A stretch of 64,000 bases of DNA from Gemmatimonadetes bacterium 2013_60CM_65_52 (lineage in GTDB: Bacteria > Gemmatimonadota > Gemmatimonadetes > Gemmatimonadales > Gemmatimonadaceae): NCBI GenBank assembly GCA_002215645.1, contig NGFI01000002.1, positions 389,406 to 453,405 of the forward strand. The letters are read 5' to 3'. Both the position numbers and the translations under genes were made by a program. Shown here piece after piece: positions 61,791-64,000 of this stretch. The notes beneath the pieces were generated by a model that saw only the letters and a list, made by a program, of their open reading frames with translations, ran no database searches and was not told where the DNA came from. Numbering within the stretch: position 1 is the first letter of the stretch; each line of letters starts with the position of its first letter.

Positions 61791-62336
61791 TCAGCTCGCC
61801 TCGAGGACGGTGATGTTGGTGTTCGTGTAAACGCAGATCTCGCCGGCAATCGTCAGCGCACGGCGCACGATCTCCGCGGGAGGAAGGTCCGTGTTGTTCA
61901 CGAGAGCGCGCGCCGCGGCCAGCGCGTACGATCCGCCGGATCCGATCGCGAGAATGCCGTCGTCCGGCTCGATGATCTCGCCGGTTCCGGAAATCACGAA
62001 GCCGTGATTCGCATCGGCCACGGCAAGGAGTGCCTCCAGGCGCCGCAGGACGCGATCGGACCGCCAGTCCTTGGCGAGCTCCACCGCGGCGCGCGACAGG
62101 TTGCCCGGATACCGCTCGAGCTTCTCCTCGAACTTCTCGAACAGCGTGAGCGCATCGGCCGCCGAGCCCGCGAAGCCCGCGAGCATGCGGCCATCCTTCA
62201 GCGCGCGCACCTTCTGCGCCTTCGCCTTCATGATGGTCTCGCCGACGGTGACCTGGCCGTCGCCGCCAATGGCGACAGCACCGCCGCGCCGCACCGCGAG
62301 AATGGTGGTGGCGCGTATCCGGGGAAGCTCTGACAT
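61791..62336 (-). CDS. hslV: HslV proteolytic subunit
   Basis: N-terminal threonine protease of the proteasome family, degrading proteins fed by HslU. 181 residues. The mature protein starts at Thr in RATTILAV (about residue 10), with [16 protein letters not shown] (near 29) and [12 protein letters not shown] (near 137) conserved. The short pro-segment of eight or nine residues is cleaved. Placed directly before hslU and after the 118-residue membrane protein gene. Confidence 0.97.
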   Translation of the reverse strand: MSELPRIRATTILAVRRGGAVAIGGDGQVTVGETIMKAKAQKVRALKDGRMLAGFAGSAADALTLFEKFEEKLERYPGNLSRAAVELAKDWRSDRVLRRLEALLAVADANHGFVISGTGEIIEPDDGILAIGSGGSYALAAARALVNNTDLPPAEIVRRALTIAGEICVYTNTNITVLEAS

Positions 62337-62383
62337 ACGGGGGAATCTATCCCCGTGTACCCGGAATGCCGACCGAGACGCCT

Positions 62384-62740
62384 CTAGCGCGGTTGCTCCG
62401 GCGGCCGCCCCTTGCCCCGCCGCAGCGCACCTCGATTCACGATGCGCTCACGCAGGTAGTGACGATTGCCATAAAGGCCCATCATGAACAGCAGAACGCC
62501 GAGAATCATCGCGACCGTGCCATATCGCCAGGTGTCTCGGCCGATCAGCGCAGCGGCCATGCAAAGCACCGCCAGTCCGATGCATCCCTCGGCGCCGGGG
62601 CTTCGCTCGGCGCGCTCCTGACGGCGGCGGTCGCTGCGGAACGCCATCTCGTCCGGCAGCCACGCATCGGCGACGATCGCTACGCCAAGGACTGCGACGA
62701 GCACGCCAAGGATGAGAGGAATGGTTTCGACGCGGAACAC
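62384..62740 (-). CDS. Small membrane protein of unknown function
   Basis: 118 residues from GTG 62740 with GGAG five bases upstream. Three predicted helices: [20 protein letters not shown] (about 7-26), a middle one [14 protein letters not shown] (about 53-66) and [16 protein letters not shown] (about 74-90), then a basic tail. No family recognised. It lies between xerC and hslV in an otherwise standard gene order, so it may be a lineage-specific insertion. Confidence 0.65.
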   Translation of the reverse strand: MFRVETIPLILGVLVAVLGVAIVADAWLPDEMAFRSDRRRQERAERSPGAEGCIGLAVLCMAAALIGRDTWRYGTVAMILGVLLFMMGLYGNRHYLRERIVNRGALRRGKGRPPEQPR

Positions 62741-62780
62741 GGTGACTCCTACAGGAGGACGACAGCGTCCCAAGCGAGAA

Positions 62781-63719
62781 TCAGGCCCGCGGATGCGCTT
62801 TCTGGTAGACCTGCTTGAGGCGCTCCACGCTGGTGTGCGTGTAGATCTGCGTGGTCGAGACCGACGCGTGGCCGAGCAGCTCCTGCACGGCGCGAAGATC
62901 CGCACCGTTGTCGAGCAGATGCGTGGCAAAGGTGTGTCGCAGGGAGTGCGCCGAGAGGCCAGCGTCCTCGTCGATCTGCGCGAGAAAGGCGGAGACGACC
63001 TTCTGAATCATCCGCACGCCCATCCGCCTGCCGGTGCGCGCCAGAAAGTACGCCGTTCGCTCGGCATGCGGCCCCGCATTCCGCAGCAGCTCGTCACGCT
63101 TCGCCTCATAGTTGCGAAGCGCGAGCACCGCGTGGTCGCCCACCGGCACGATGCGCTCCTTCCGGCCCTTTCCTCGCACTTTCACCTGCTGGCTCACGAG
63201 ATCGAGGTCGCCGCGACTGAGTCCCTGCAACTCGGAGAGCCGCATGCCGGTGGAGTAGAACAGCTCGAGGATTGCCAGGTTGCGAACACCCGCGAATGCG
63301 CCCTCCATTGCGCGCGCCTCCGCAATCTGAAAGAGCAGGTCGATCTGCACGCGGTCGAGATACGCCGGCAAATAGCGGTCGAGCTTCGGCGCGCTGACGG
63401 CACTGGCGGGATTGGCTTCCACCAGCTCGTTGCGATGCATCCATCGATAGAAGCCGCGCACGCCGGAGAGCGTCCGCGCGAGCGTGCGCTTGCCCGCGCC
63501 CCGATGTGAGAGGTGAGCGAGGAAACCGCGCATCGCGAGGCGATCCACACCTTCCCAGCTCCAGCTCTCCGTGCCGTAGTGCTTCGAGAGAAAGGCGACG
63601 AAGTCCGTCAGGTCGCGCTCATAGGCCTTTACAGTGTTCGGAGAGACGTCCCGCTCCTTCGCGAGATGGCGCAGGTACTCGGCGACTTCGCCCGGCCGGG
63701 CGTCGTCGGGACGGATCAC
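62781..63719 (-). CDS. xerC: Tyrosine recombinase XerC/XerD
   Basis: Resolves chromosome dimers at dif. 312 residues. N-terminal SAM-like core-binding domain (about 8-95), then the catalytic set: Arg in GMRLSEL (near 158), Lys in GKGRKER (near 183), His-x-x-Arg in HSLRHTFATHLL (near 257), His in LGHASVSTTQIY (near 283), with the nucleophile Tyr after it. The trmFO-xerC-hslV-hslU order is the conserved codV-type cluster, so this is a housekeeping recombinase, not a phage integrase. Overlaps trmFO by four bases. Confidence 0.92.
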   Translation of the reverse strand: MIRPDDARPGEVAEYLRHLAKERDVSPNTVKAYERDLTDFVAFLSKHYGTESWSWEGVDRLAMRGFLAHLSHRGAGKRTLARTLSGVRGFYRWMHRNELVEANPASAVSAPKLDRYLPAYLDRVQIDLLFQIAEARAMEGAFAGVRNLAILELFYSTGMRLSELQGLSRGDLDLVSQQVKVRGKGRKERIVPVGDHAVLALRNYEAKRDELLRNAGPHAERTAYFLARTGRRMGVRMIQKVVSAFLAQIDEDAGLSAHSLRHTFATHLLDNGADLRAVQELLGHASVSTTQIYTHTSVERLKQVYQKAHPRA

Positions 63720-64000
63720 CCGCGAGCCCCCGCCGGCACCAGCGCATCACGCCACGCGGCCATGTGCTCCAACGCGCGCTCGGCGAGTTTTGCCCGTTTC
63801 GTCGCTTTGTCGCGAACGCGTACGCCGAGGTCGTCCACGAGGCCGAAGTTTGCGTTCATGGGCTGGAAGTGCGCCGGGTCCGCCTCGCGGAGATACCGAT
63901 ACAGCGCGCCGAGCATGGTCGTCGGCGGCGGGAGTGCGGGCTCGTCGCCCGCAAGCATGCGCGAGAGGTTGATCGCCGCCACGATGCCGGTGGCCGTGCT
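63716..64000 (-). CDS. trmFO: TrmFO tRNA methyltransferase (C-terminal end)
   Basis: Folate-dependent enzyme making 5-methyluridine at tRNA position 54. Only the last 94 residues are in the window; the gene runs past base 64000. STATGIVAAINLSRMLAG, then PTTMLGALYRYL and FQPMNANFGLVDDLG are the family's C-terminal signature. It leads the xerC-hslVU cluster on the minus strand. Confidence 0.93.
   Translation of the reverse strand, partial: STATGIVAAINLSRMLAGDEPALPPPTTMLGALYRYLREADPAHFQPMNANFGLVDDLGVRVRDKATKRAKLAERALEHMAAWRDALVPAGARG

Noticed and set aside
62781-63719. Tyrosine recombinase as a phage or integron integrase.
   Set aside because: Its place between trmFO and hslVU is the conserved housekeeping xerC location, and no attachment sites or phage genes are seen.

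Overview
The window is 64 kb of GC-rich, tightly packed bacterial chromosome: 62 protein genes (two cut by the window edges), no rRNA, tRNA, CRISPR array, prophage or insertion sequence that I can see, and no gene-free stretch longer than about 250 bases. Gene content points to an aerobic, Gram-negative-type, heterotrophic soil or freshwater bacterium: outer-membrane barrel protein, many lipoproteins and Tat substrates, S9 peptidases, an ETF/EtfD respiratory branch, HslUV, CstA, and Ku/LigD repair. Gemmatimonadota or a neighbouring phylum would fit, but no marker gene here proves it.

Layout. 1-7.5 kb (+): end of gpmI, a barrel protein, a BON protein, a PTPS/QueD enzyme, then a compact run of FdhE-like, mobA, dacB, moeA and a lysine methyltransferase gene. 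7.5-11.4 kb (-): etfB-etfA-etfD, facing that methyltransferase, which resembles ETF-beta methyltransferases; a CRP-type palindrome lies just upstream. 11.4-21.1 kb (-): a stress/signalling block with a small disordered protein, Hsp20, a sigma-54 activator, and two lipoprotein+TPR modules, one carrying a 1,605-residue TPR/HD-GYP/GGDEF/ATPase/TPR protein. Three good -24/-12 elements sit in this block. 21.2-36 kb: glutaryl-CoA dehydrogenase, S9 peptidase, SprT-like protease, phosphoesterase, NAD-isocitrate dehydrogenase, cstA with its small partner, M20 hydrolases, and SSS and MFS transporters. 36-40.6 kb (-): nucleotidyltransferase and cupin, then the Fo half of ATP synthase (atpH, F, E, B and two small membrane proteins); F1 genes apart from delta are absent. 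40.8-44.7 kb (+): two BsuPI-type proteins, Ku, LigD-type ligase, MoxR. 44.8-49.3 kb: a SARP/ATPase/TPR activator converging on a membrane HD-GYP protein, in a lower-GC patch. 49.5-54.6 kb (-): unknown gene, second sigma-54 activator with a degenerate receiver, mogA/moaB, gcvT, Tat sugar isomerase. 54.7-59.2 kb: Tat Gfo/Idh oxidoreductase, S9-type hydrolase, lipoprotein, ACT-less prephenate dehydratase, and a peroxiredoxin whose catalytic codon is an in-frame UGA followed by a SECIS-like hairpin. 59.2-64 kb (-): an inverted repeat element, then argF, hslU, hslV, a small membrane protein, xerC and the end of trmFO.

The three most notable points are the probable selenoprotein peroxiredoxin (58.4-58.8 kb), the local sigma-54 circuit with the duplicated lipoprotein/TPR signalling module (11.7-21.1 kb), and the methyltransferase placed against its likely substrate operon, etfBA.
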